Shown: positions 23,457 to 34,014 of the stretch, piece by piece
Layout: each line of letters starts with the position of its first letter
Numbering within the stretch: position 1 is the stretch's first letter
Assembly (NCBI GenBank): GCA_027625915.1
Contig: JANTQA010000047.1
Span: 4,216,001-4,280,000 of the forward strand
Length of the DNA: 64,000 nucleotides
Direction of reading: 5' to 3'
DNA from: Anaeramoeba flamelloides
Taxonomy: Eukaryota > Metamonada > Anaeramoebidae
Program-made: the position numbers and the translations under genes
Notes under the pieces: generated by a model
The model's database searches: none
What the model was told of the DNA's origin: nothing
What the model saw: only the letters and a program-made list of their open reading frames with translations

Positions 23457-23527
23457 GGGCCAAACCGAGAATCGAACTCGGGTCCCATGCTCCCAAAGCA
23501 TGTATTCTCCCATTAAACTATTTGGCC
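23457..23527 (-). tRNA. tRNA-Pro(TGG)
   Basis: Folds as a full 71-base cloverleaf on the minus strand: acceptor GGCCAAA/TTTGGCC, D arm GTTT/GAAT, anticodon stem CATGC/GCATG around loop TTTGGGA (anticodon TGG, codon CCA), T stem CCGAG/CTCGG around TTCGATT. Discriminator C, no encoded CCA and no intron. Internal A and B boxes are intact. Confidence 0.97.
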
Positions 23528-23949
23528 AGACATTAAGAGTAGTATTTTGTATTTAATATTATTTTTGTAATAATTAACAGAAAAAATTTACAAAAACTAA
23601 ATTTATTCATCAAAACCTTCTAACAATAATCTTGTTTCATATGAATCTACTTTATGTTAAACCAAAAATATACAACTTAAACTAGTTGAAAACGAAATAT
23701 CTCTAATCTTCTTATGAATATAAATCTTAGTCTAAATATTAAAATTATCACTTGATCTATTTTTTTGTAATTTTAACAATTATTCTCCAAGAATCTGGAT
23801 TAATTATCAAAAATTTGAGACTTTTTTTATTTATCCAAACATCTTTTTAAAAGAAAAAATATTTTTGAGTTAAATTAAAAATAACTAATCCATAGAATAA
23901 TTAACATCCATATATTGATTTTAAACATTTGTATTTTTACTCCATTAGC
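23528..23949. other. Spacer with no recognised feature
   Basis: AT-rich, and no frame or repeat could be supported. Confidence 0.5.
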
Positions 23950-24190
23950 TAAATTTCTCAGTTAAAAAATCATTATGTTTTTTTTTTACAATTATCTTTT
24001 ACTTTTTTAAATTTTTTTTATAAATGTTTCTCTTTATCTAGCCAAATTCCTAGATATTTAATTTTAGATAATTGATTTAATTTTTAGTTTTTATCAATTT
24101 TAGGATTCATTCCAAATTCTCGGACAATGTTATAAATTATTATCAACTTTTTATAAATAAAAAGTTTTCATTTTAAAAATATATTTGAAT
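23950..24190 (-). mobile_element. Decayed LINE reverse-transcriptase fragment B
   Basis: On the minus strand the broken text VREFGMNPK .. KIKYLGIWLDKEKH matches the region just after the catalytic DD box of LINE reverse transcriptases. It is closely related to the fragment at 49560-50690 (RDFGMNPN .. ILYLGIWLDKK). Several in-frame stops show it is dead. No endonuclease portion is visible. Confidence 0.65.
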
Positions 24191-24381
24191 TATTCTCAAA
24201 GTAATCAATTACGGTCTCACAATTTAATTTATTTTACAATAATCATGACTAATTTTTTTTTCAAGATATTTTGAGATTTATCAAGCTTTTATGACAAAAT
24301 CAAAATTTTATAACAATTATTAAGATTTTTAGACAATTATCATGATAATATTGAATATCATAATTTTTAGAAACTCTGTTT

Positions 24382-25065
24382 CAGTAAAAACGTCCCAACA
24401 TTTTTTTCAAATATCAATTATTTTATACAAAGGACCTTTGAAGATCAAATAAGAAATAACCAGAATAATACACATCAAAGAATTATTTATATCCACCATC
24501 TTAAAGAAAACTAATTAATCAATGAATTTTCTTAAAAATTGAAAAACTCAAATTCTTACGGCCACCTTGAAAAAAACAAGTATGTTGATTTTGATCTTTT
24601 ACTGGTATTTGAATAATAAATAAGAACCAATTTCACTTCATTTTCGATGTTTTTCTTTTAGAAATCAAGTCCCCAAACGAAGTGTGTTGGGATTTGTGGT
24701 CTCTATTTGAAAAAGGAAATGAAAATTCAGTGAAAAATTTTCAGATGTATAAATCAAATATCAAGATCAAAGATTGAATAAAAATCCAATAGAAATCAAT
24801 ATGATTTCTCAACAATAATTTCCACAGTTTTAATAACTTAAGATTAAAACTTTATATCAAGTGACTATTGATCTTGCAATAAAAAAAAATTGGCAACAGA
24901 ATTAGGTGTCAAAAAAAAAATTAAAAAAAAAACAAAAATGTGCAAAAAAAGTGAAAAAATGATTTCAATTTTGAAAATTTCAAAAAGAAATATTTTCTTC
25001 TAATATCTCTGCAAACCCTTTAAATACATTTATTTCACCAATTACAACTGGACCCCTTTGACTGG
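24382..25065 (+). mobile_element. Terminal-inverted-repeat element E, copy 2
   Basis: Left end CAGTAAAAACGTCCCAAC, right end GGACCCCTTTGACTG, which read inward is CAGTCAAAGGGGTCC. It matches 12986-13910 in inverted orientation and 52059-52573 directly. No coding capacity. It lies about 190 bases beyond LINE fragment B. Confidence 0.6.
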
Positions 25066-25238
25066 AAAATAGTTTATAATCTTTCTAATACCTTTTTAAA
25101 CATTATTGTGAATATATAAAACTTTCTTTCAAATTGAAAAAGATATCTTCAAATACCTTTATTACAAAAATGGTTTTATAAATTACAAGTATTTTGCCAA
25201 AAAAGCATTTTTTTCAGGAAATAATTATAATTTTGAAT

Positions 25239-25438
25239 AAAGTCAGTTCCACTTTTAAGGCACAAATTTTAAACGAAATTTAAGGCACAATAAAAATCTC
25301 GGATTAAAACACTAAATTCAGATTCTAGTAAATTAAATTGTAAAAAAAAAAATTACAAATTTTGTGCATTAATTTGAGATTTTTATTGTACCTTAAATTT
25401 TGTTGAAAGTTTGTACCTTAAATTTGAAACTGACTGTA
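25239..25438. mobile_element. CAGTCAG palindromic MITE, copy 5
   Basis: Left end AAAGTCAGTTCCACTTTTA and right end GAAACTGACTGTA, with mirrored GGCACAA and TTTGTGC blocks. About 200 bases, as in the other four copies. Confidence 0.85.
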
Positions 25439-25768
25439 ATGAAAATAATTTTCGACTATCACAGTTTTAAATTTCTTTTATTAAGATTTATTTCTTTTAT
25501 TTTATCTTGAAAAATTAATCTATTTTTTCGTAAGAAAGATATACCTATAAAAAATGATCAATACTTTCTATTATTTCTTTCTATTAATGTTTTAAACATA
25601 GAGAGTAAACTTGATTTACTTTTTTATCTATCCCATAGTAATATTTATTTAAGTAGTTAGTAAATGTCCCAAAATTTCGGATTTTTGAGTTTGATAGATA
25701 ACTTAAATATCTTTTGGTTTTAAATAACGATTTTTGATATATTATTATTGTAAAATATATTTGTGGAA

Positions 25769-26075
25769 AGCCGTAGAGTGTCTAGTTTTTCCAAAATTCA
25801 AAAGAATAGAATAAAAATCTTGATTGTTACTCCTTTCTTTTAAATTCTTGAAAACCTAACTGAGATTTTTTTTTTTTTTTACTTTATAAAAAGTAAAGAA
25901 AATTTATTTAATTTTCTTTTCATACCAAAAATTCCAAAAAAACCTCGGTATTCGACAGCATTTGCCGGACACTTCCATTATGTATTTTTTAATTTTTGAA
26001 ATAAACTGACAATAAAATAAAATTTCGAAACAAAAACAAAAATTAAAAAAAAACTAAAAACACTTCCAACTGGTA
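25769..26075. repeat. Foldback repeat, copy c
   Basis: CCGTAGAGTGTCTAG followed by CCAAAATTCAAAAGAATAGA and an inverted TTTTAAATTCTTGAAAACCTA. It also holds CCTCGGTATTCGACAGC, related to the flank of copies b and f. Confidence 0.5.
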
Positions 26076-26599
26076 GAATTTAGTAACTCATTATAATTGT
26101 AATTATAAATTTCTTTTTTTAAATTCAATTAAAACTTTTCAAATACAATTGGTTTTATTTTTTATTCTTTGATTAAAATTTATAAATTTTTCCAAATAAT
26201 ATAGAGATAATTTTTTTTTGAATTTGAATTTTTCTTTATTAACTGAAATTGCCATATTTTCAATTTTAAATTTAGTTTTATAAATAAGAACAATTGTTTT
26301 TTTTTGTTTATTTTACATATTTTGGCGATACATTAATTAATCCATGAAAAAAAAAAATCTTATTTAAATATAATCCAAGAAAAAATATCAAATTAGAAAC
26401 ATTTACTAATTGGAAAGTTAACACTTATAAACAAAATTTCATAATTAATGGACCAATTTTTATTTATTTTTCTTTTACTTTTTTTTTATTTTATTATTAA
26501 AAGAAAAAAAAATATTTCTAGTTTATAGAACTGAATATTATAATAGTAATTTTTTTATTATAATAGATATCTTCAATTTATAAAAATTTTTATTTTCAA

Positions 26600-27075
26600 A
26601 ATTTGATTTATAATGGTCCAATTGTTTTGAATACTGGTTTATCAATTACAATACTCATAAAACAAAAAAAAAATGATTATCAATACAAATAAATTATCGG
26701 TTGGTTAAAAATTTTGAGTGAGAGTAAACCAAAAAAAATGAATTAGTAAATTTGTTTAAATTCTATTAGAAATATTGATCGTCCAAATATTTTAGAGACC
26801 ATTAATTAATTTTATTTAAGTTCTTCTATTTTGAACAACTCAATTTTAACATAATACCAATCGTTGAAAAAATTTTTCGATTGAAAGAAACAAGTTACTT
26901 AATTTAAAAAATGAAAGGAAAAAAAAAAAACTAAAAAATGGAAAAAATGATTTTCTTATTTTTCTAAAAATCAAAAATTATTTTCAATTTGAATGAAATT
27001 GTATTATTATGATTCTTTTAACTGTTACAATGTCTCATTAAATTTCCCCTTTTATTTTAGTATTAATTTATTTTT
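26600..27075 (-). mobile_element. Repeat R, inverted copy
   Basis: Reverse-complement match to R at 30.4-31.5 and 45.7-46.2 kb, for example TATTTTGAACAACTCAATTT and AACAAGTTACTTAATTTAAA. It lies about 300 bases downstream of the J-protein stop codon. Ends are approximate. Confidence 0.5.
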
Positions 27076-27375
27076 TAAATTGAGGATATCAGAAATAACA
27101 AATAAAAAATAAATTTTTTTTTAAAAAAATACCTTTAAATTTATTTTGTTTATATTAAAAAAAAAAATAAAAAAAGGAAGATTACCCTCACTATTATGAT
27201 TTAATTCTAAATTATATGGGATATTCAATTGATATTTAAATATTAACTTAAATATTAATTTTGTTTTCATTAATTTTTTTTTAAAAAAATATATTGGTTT
27301 CATCATGATTGAAAGATAAATACATCTATTATTAATGATGTAATTAACATTCACGAATTGATTTTAAAAAATAAA

Positions 27376-29160
27376 TTAGATCAAATTAAAAATTTTTTTG
27401 ATCCAATTTAAATAAGATATTAACAGGAGAAATACAGGTGCAACTAAATAAATATACCAATTAAAATTGTATTTTTCGCGATAAAAAATTTCTTCTTTTA
27501 ACTGGATTCTTCTGTATTTACTTGAAACGGGGAATTTAATTTCATTTTTAATTGAATGGAGTTGATCAATATTATCTAAAACGATATATCGCATTAAATG
27601 ATTACTCATCATATTTAAAATGATTATTTTGTCATCAAATTTTTTTACAAATTGTGCGCAAAAATCTTTTTGTGATATTGAATCAATAACTGCAAAATTT
27701 ACAGATTTTTGCAATAATAACGAAGTACTTTTCGCAAAATCTTGATATTCAACGAGATTTTCTCGATAATTTTTTGAATTTGTTTCTGTAAACCATAAAA
27801 CACAGTATTTATCTTTAATTTTACAAATAGAACTAAATGTTTCTTCCCCACTTATTCTGGTTACTGTCATTTGTTTGTTATGTAATATCGTTGATTCAAT
27901 TAAATAAAGATTGTTTTCTGCATTCTTTATACTATGCCAATATATATCATTATTGTTATTGTTGCGACTGCGGTTGTTAAAATTATTAAATTTATCATTA
28001 AAAATTGTCAAAAAGAAATTTTCATTATTTTTTGGTAATTGGCCTTTCAAAATTGAAGAATCCTTAATTAAATAAAAATCAGCCATTCGGTAATATTTTA
28101 ATGAAAAATAATAATAAAATAATGGTATTTTTTTTTGTTTATTATTATTATTGTCATTGTAGTTATTATGATTATTATTATTATTATTATTAATGACTAA
28201 TAAAACTGAAGGCCTAAATGATAAAGAAGGATTCTTTTTGGCATTATTAAATTTTTTATTATTTTGGATTAAGGTAATTTTATTATTCTTTTCAAATAGT
28301 GAGCGAATGTAATCATCAAATTTATGAAAAAAATGTACTTTAGTGTTGCTCATATCTAAATCTTTAAATAATATTTTGTTATATTTGTTGTTATTTTCAT
28401 TTGTTTCAATTAGACTGAAAATTTGTGGGACATTATTATTATTATTATGAATTTGAAAATAATTTGTTAAATCTGGCTGTTTATCCTTATTGAAAGCAAA
28501 GAATTTTACACCGTATTTGGTATACTTTTCGGTCAGTGATCCCCAAACCTGTGAAAGCACTTTTGATTGATAAGAAGAATCATAGGCAATGCAAATTGTC
28601 ACCGTAGATTTGATTGAATTGAAAAAATGCTGTTGAAAATTGTAAAATGTTAAACCGATTGTATTACGATCAGATTCAAACAATAACTGTGTACTTCTGA
28701 AATTGTTTGTGTTTGGCTTGTAAAAGGAATCACGGTTCAGATTAAATTGGAAAAATGTATCTTCATTTTGATCGGTGTTTGCTGTAAAAGTGAATTGTTG
28801 ATGTTGGTCAGTGTGTCCGTTTCCGTTTCCGTTTCCGTTTCTGTTTTTAGAAGAACTTTGTGGATAATGGTGTTGGTTGTTTCGAGGGTAAAGCAAAGAT
28901 TGATCATATTTCTTTTTGGATTTTGGTTCTTTTAAGACCTCCCATGCGGTTTGGATTTTGACAAACCTTTTTTGTGCCTCAGGCGATCTGTTCACATCTG
29001 GGTGGTACTGCTTCACTAATTTTAAATACTGACTGCGGATTTCTACAATGCTTGCTTCTTTGGTGACATCTAGTGTAACGTAATGAGTGTTTATCCCTTT
29101 CACAATTTGGAACAGTGTAAATGAGAACAGGATCAATTCGCTTGATCCAAAAAACCCCAT
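27376..29160 (-). CDS. DNAJC16-like J-domain membrane protein
   Basis: 594 residues in one exon from MGFFGSSEL. A hydrophobic N-terminus (residues about 8-21) looks like a signal peptide. The J domain spans about 25-88 with the HPD motif at 53-55, which stimulates Hsp70 ATPase. A low-complexity linker with GNGNGNG and Asn runs follows. Then come two regions with thioredoxin-like strand patterns (about 175-255 and 450-530) that lack any CxxC pair, and a single C-terminal membrane helix (about 567-586, VAPVFLLLISY). This order of J domain, redox-dead thioredoxin folds and C-terminal anchor fits the ER protein DNAJC16/ERdj8. The thioredoxin parts are recognised by pattern only. The expected partner is the ER Hsp70 (BiP). 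Confidence 0.8.
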   Translation of the reverse strand: MGFFGSSELILFSFTLFQIVKGINTHYVTLDVTKEASIVEIRSQYLKLVKQYHPDVNRSPEAQKRFVKIQTAWEVLKEPKSKKKYDQSLLYPRNNQHHYPQSSSKNRNGNGNGNGHTDQHQQFTFTANTDQNEDTFFQFNLNRDSFYKPNTNNFRSTQLLFESDRNTIGLTFYNFQQHFFNSIKSTVTICIAYDSSYQSKVLSQVWGSLTEKYTKYGVKFFAFNKDKQPDLTNYFQIHNNNNNVPQIFSLIETNENNNKYNKILFKDLDMSNTKVHFFHKFDDYIRSLFEKNNKITLIQNNKKFNNAKKNPSLSFRPSVLLVINNNNNNNHNNYNDNNNNKQKKIPLFYYYFSLKYYRMADFYLIKDSSILKGQLPKNNENFFLTIFNDKFNNFNNRSRNNNNNDIYWHSIKNAENNLYLIESTILHNKQMTVTRISGEETFSSICKIKDKYCVLWFTETNSKNYRENLVEYQDFAKSTSLLLQKSVNFAVIDSISQKDFCAQFVKKFDDKIIILNMMSNHLMRYIVLDNIDQLHSIKNEIKFPVSSKYRRIQLKEEIFYREKYNFNWYIYLVAPVFLLLISYLNWIKKIFNLI

Positions 29161-29805
29161 TTAGTTGAAAATTGTTTTTTGGAGAAGCAAAAATTATAAT
29201 CAGGAACGTAAAGGCGAAGCAGATGAGAAAAAATTGAAAAATAAAAATAAGAAAAAAAAAATAAAAGTGAAAAAAATAGAAAAAACTACTCTTTTTCTGT
29301 TTATCCAAAATTGATTAAATTTTTATAGGATTGTACTGTCTGAAACAATTTTTTCGTCTGTGTAAGTTTTCAGATTTTAGAAAGGTGGAAGATTGCCATT
29401 GAAAAAATCTTTTTACAGTAATTATGTGTTTCCTGTATTGAAATTAGGATAAACATTTTTGTAAGTAGAAGGTCATTTCGAAATCTTCTGTACTCTCATA
29501 AAAAATGATGATTTAAGGGATTAGCGTTACCAGATATTGATCTCTAATTGTGGTATGCTGAATTTGGATGTCAATGATATTAGTGCGCCATAGTTTATAT
29601 AATTTTATTTCAACAATTATCATAATTTTGCTATTATTTTATTTTATTTTATTTTTTTTTTAATTTTGATAATCAAACTTTAAATTCTTTTGATAGATAA
29701 ATTTTACTGATTTTATTGATAGCAAAAAAATTTAACTAATTCCTGGTTTTTTTTTATTTTTCTAATCCTACCTTTTTAAAATAAGTACAAAAGAAGGTAA
29801 TAATA
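29161..29805. other. Spacer upstream of the J-protein
   Basis: A-rich leader directly before the start codon, then AT-rich text. No gene or repeat supported. Confidence 0.5.
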
Positions 29806-30395
29806 TATTATATTTCCAAAAAAGTGGGGAATTTTTTTTATATTTGATTAAAAATCATCAAAGTTAGTGGAAGTATTTATTACTTGCCAATACCAAATTA
29901 AGTTTAATATTATACTGATTGGATAAAATACTAATGTATTTATTTCTAAAAATATGTTCTTTCAAATATTTCCAAAAAATGAAAAAAAAATGGCACTTTT
30001 TTGGAGAAAACGATGTACAACCAATTTCAATAAAAAACTGGAAATATGGAAAGGGTACAAATTATTTTTTAAACCTACAAATGTAGTTATATATTTTCAA
30101 TTCTATTTGAAAATTTGTTGAGATTAAACAAGTTATGAAAATGATTTTTCTGAAACAAAGAGAAAATAATAAACACCAATTTTCACCTCTATAAAATATC
30201 AGATAAAATTGAGATCCGAAAATTTAAAATCTTTTATCTATGTAATATAATACTTTGACACAAAACGAATTATTATCCAAGAATGGATAAATAGTTTTCA
30301 TTGATTGTGTATATTTAAATACTTTTTTCAAGATTGATTTTAATACATATATTTTGAAATAAATTTGCCACACTTTCTAGGAAATAGCTTATATA
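29806..30395. mobile_element. Terminal-inverted-repeat element T, copy 1
   Basis: About 590 bases. The left end TATTTCCAAAAAAGTGGGG and the right end, read inward as CTATTTCCTAGAAAGTGTGG, are inverted repeats set in TATATA-rich borders. The whole body matches the reverse complement of 46206-46797. No transposase frame. Confidence 0.65.
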
Positions 30396-30945
30396 TTTAA
30401 CTAAATTACAAAAAATTATACACAGTTTAAGTAGTTGAAAGAACGACAATCCTACACTTTAGATTTAATTTGGAAATACTTTTTGATTTTACAAACTCTT
30501 TCATTTTTTGTCTTTTTTGTTTTGTTTTCATTTCCCTTTTTCCAGTTTTGTAATCTGTTACATTAGATGTATAAATTTTTTTTCTATGGTTGATAGAAGG
30601 TTAGTGTTGCGTTTTTTAAATAGTAAAAATCGCATACAATGAGTTGATGTTTTCTTATCATTCGATCGATCAATAATTCTTGTTGAAATTTCAACAAATT
30701 TAACAATAATTTTTTTTTCAGCTCGTTTCATCATTTTATACATACTGATTTTGATTTTTGAGTTTTATATTTTTTTCAATCATTTGGATGAAAATGATTA
30801 CTTATAAAAAAATTTATAATATGGTAACTTAAATGTGGTTTGAATATTAGGTTTGGAAAAATATAATAAATGGATGTTTTTTTTTTTTTTTTGCTAATTT
30901 TTGATTTTGGGTGTGTCCAAATTTTTGGAATGGGGTTTATAAATA
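30396..30945 (+). mobile_element. Repeat R, tandem unit 1
   Basis: Begins near TATATTTAACTAAATTAC and ends near TTTGGAATGGGGTTTATAAA. It is a more diverged relative of the next unit (shared GTTGAAAGAA, GATCGATCAATAATTC and TTTCAACAAATTTA). Confidence 0.5.
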
Positions 30946-31500
30946 TATAAACTAAATTCCATAAAATTTGGAAACAGTTTAAACTGGTGAAAGAATAATA
31001 ATACTAAACTTTATATTAAAATTGCAAATAATTTTGATTTTTGAAAAAATCTGTTATATATTTTTTCATTTTTTAGTTTCTGTTTTCATTTCATTTTTTA
31101 AATTAAGTAACTTGTTTCGGTTCAAAGAAATATTTTTTTCAACGATAGGTATTCGATTAAATTTGAGTTGTTCAAAATAGATGAAACAAAATAAAATCAG
31201 TTGATGGCATCTAACCTTTTGATCCAACAATAACTTTTAATAGAATTTCAACAAATTTATCAAATACATTTCCTTGTTTTGTTATATCCAAAATGTTTGA
31301 ACACATTCTTGATTTATATATATTGATTATTATTTATTTATTTTTTTTTATGAGTATATTAATTTATAAAAAATTGTTAAAATTTAAATTACAGAATGTT
31401 ACTAATTTGGTATTTCTTCGAGAACTGATTAATTATAATTTTTTTTCAAAAATCTTATTTTAGTGTGTTGAAAAATTTTGAATTGGAATCTACATCTAAA
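30946..31500 (+). mobile_element. Repeat R, tandem unit 2
   Basis: The left end ATAAACTAAATTCCATAAA mirrors the right end of unit 1 (TTTGGAATGGGGTTTATAAA read inward), giving imperfect terminal inverted repeats. It matches 45665-46205 directly across about 500 bases, including ACTTGTTT, GAGTTGTTCAAAATAGA and ATCTAACCTTTTGATC. No coding frame. Confidence 0.6.
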
Positions 31501-32583
31501 AAGTTTATAACACCAATTTAGATTCATATTATCTACAAAAAATTCTCGTGATTTTATTCAGTCTTACTAGACTACAATGAAAAAATAAATTTCAAAAATC
31601 AAAGTTAGCTAAAACTACATATTGAATTTCACTCATACATCTTCTATAAATTATTCTTTCAAAAAGTAATGATAATTTTATGTAATTAAGAATAGATAGC
31701 TATTACACTCATTAAGATTCGAATATCACCTTTTTACAAAATTCCCAACTTTTTTAAAAAACACTTATTTTTGAGTATTTTATTTATTGAAATTAGTTAC
31801 CACAAAGGAACTTTATATTGAACATTAAGAAAGAAAAAATAATAAACTTTCAAAAAATTTGCAGAAAAAAAAAAGTGATTAATAATATTAAAATTCAAAC
31901 TTAAATAAAAAATAAAATGATAAAAAATATTCAAAAAACAGAAAAAAAATCAGTTTTTAAATTTAATTTAACAATTTCATTTATAAGAAATATTTAATTT
32001 CATTTTAAAATTGAAAAAATATGATTCTTTTTAGACTAATAAAAAAATCGATTCAAATAATCTCTCCACAAAGTCAAATAAAAATTTCTCCAATTTTTAC
32101 AATTAAAAATAAAAAAAATATTACTGAAAATTTTGATTTTTTTTTTTTCAATTCCCATTAATATCTAATAAAGTTGTAAATATTTTTCAAAATTTTTATG
32201 TATAAAAATGTTTATTATATGAGTATCTCACAAAAAAACAAAATTTAGAGATTTTTTTTTGAAAAAATTTTCCGAGTTATGTTGTGTAAGGTTCTCAATT
32301 AAATTTTTAATATTTTACAAAAAAAGTGTGACACTTTTTTGATCTATCACATTTTTTTTTAACAACATCGACATACAAATAATTATATTTTAAGAAATAG
32401 TAAGACAAAATTAAATATGTCGATTAATTGAATAGTAAAGGTAAAAAACGAAAGCAGTTCCGAATTAAAAAATCATACAATCCACAAACAATATAACAGA
32501 ACAATTGGAAACAATCACAAAACAAAAGGAAAAAAAAAAAATTAAAACCAGAAAAAGTTAAAAAACAGTTTAATCTATTCGAA
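31501..32583. other. AT-rich spacer with no recognised gene
   Basis: Downstream region of SNRNP40. No supported feature. Confidence 0.55.
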
Positions 32584-34014
32584 TTAATATTTCATTAATT
32601 CCCCGAGATAAATTTTCCTATCTGATCCAGCAGAAGCAATTATTGGTTCTTTTGGATGGAAGGCAACTGAATTTACTGATGCTGTATGTCCAGGCAATTT
32701 GTAAAGAATTTTTTGTTCTTCAACGTCAAAAACGTAGAGGAAGCGATCGCCAGATCCCGAGGCAACCCAATTACCCTTACTATTCCATTGGCATTTTATT
32801 AGATTTTGCTCGATTGGGGGTTGTAGACAATTAAATGAGTGATGGCATTTTCTTGATTCACTTTGTGTTTCTTCTTCCAATTCGTCTTGAATTGAATTAA
32901 GGTTTGTTTGTTCATTTTTCAATTCTTCTCCGCCTCCAGAATAAAAAGGCCGAATGTCCCAAATTTTGAGGCTGCCATCCATTGAAACTGATGCAAGAGA
33001 GTTTTCCTCTGGGTTGATGTCAATCCCAGTCACGGAGTCTGTGTGTCCCTCAAGGACAAATTCTAATTTCAGTTGTGAAAAATCATAAACCTTGACAACA
33101 TTATCAAGGCCTGCAAAATAAAGGTTCTTTGGGTTTGAAGAGAGAGCACACGTAAAAACAGGATATTTTTGTTTCACTGTTTTGATTGCTTTCGGTTCAC
33201 GGTAGTCCCAGATCTTGACAGTGCAATCGTCTGAGCATGAAACAAAGATGTCATTCGAAATTTTCAAATGGGAGACACAGTTGACATACGAGTGGTGCTG
33301 TGTTAGGTGTCTGATTGGCTTTAAGGTTTCGAGATCCCAAATATTGATCGTTTTATCAGCTGAACAAGATACAAGTGTACTATTTGATGTAAAAAAAAAA
33401 AGAAATAGAAAATATAATTCAATGTGAGAGTTTGTTTTCAAATTAAGAAGAAATTGAGTTACACAGAGACACGTCTTGGGTGATTCTTTTGAAATTGTAT
33501 AAAAAGCAAAAAAAAAAAAAAAGTAAATAGGTTGTTTGAACAAAGTGCGTCCCAAATTAGGTTGAGGTGTGTAGGGGAAATAGTTCCATGGAAAGTTTGA
33601 CAAGGGCTTGATAGACACTTTTAGTTACTTTTTTTGTAACCATTTTATCCTTGAAAAGTGCTTTATTTTTAATTTTTGGGAACCAAGCAAACAAGAAAAA
33701 AAAAGAAAAAGAAAGTTATGGGTAAGATCTTACTCTCCATTTGGTGAATACGAAAGCCCTAAAACAGCATTTTTATGTCGGACCGAACCAAGATGAGAAC
33801 ACTCGTTTTGTGCTTCCCAAAAAAAGATAGTTCCATCCTTGCTGGCGCTTGCTAACGTTTCTCCATTGGGATTGAATTTCAGATCGTAAATTTCACCAGC
33901 TTGCCCTTGTAAGACCATTATTGGTGACAAAAGTGACGATGTTCGTTTTAAACGTTGATCAAGAATTAATTGCTTTGACGATTTGACCTGATCTTTAATG
34001 TTGATGAGTGCCAT
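32584..34014 (-). CDS. SNRNP40: U5 snRNP 40-kDa WD40 protein, two exons
   Basis: Component of the U5 and U4/U6.U5 snRNP that contacts Prp8. Exon 1 is 34014-33734 and exon 2 is 33379-32584, split by a 354-base GT-AG intron (donor GTAAGA). The join restores NGDTLVSCSAD and a 358-residue protein; human SNRNP40 has about 357. Seven WD repeats are readable, with blades ending in IFFWE, INIWD, VKIWD, VKVYD, LKIWD, LYVFD and YLGEL. Family-specific text includes LLSPIMVLQG before blade 1 and ILYKLPGHTASVNSVAFHP before the last blade, close to the human ILYKLPGHAGSINEVAFHP. An acidic insert (about 32860-32940) is lineage-specific. The start at MALINIKDQ is the first ATG of the open frame. Confidence 0.95.
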
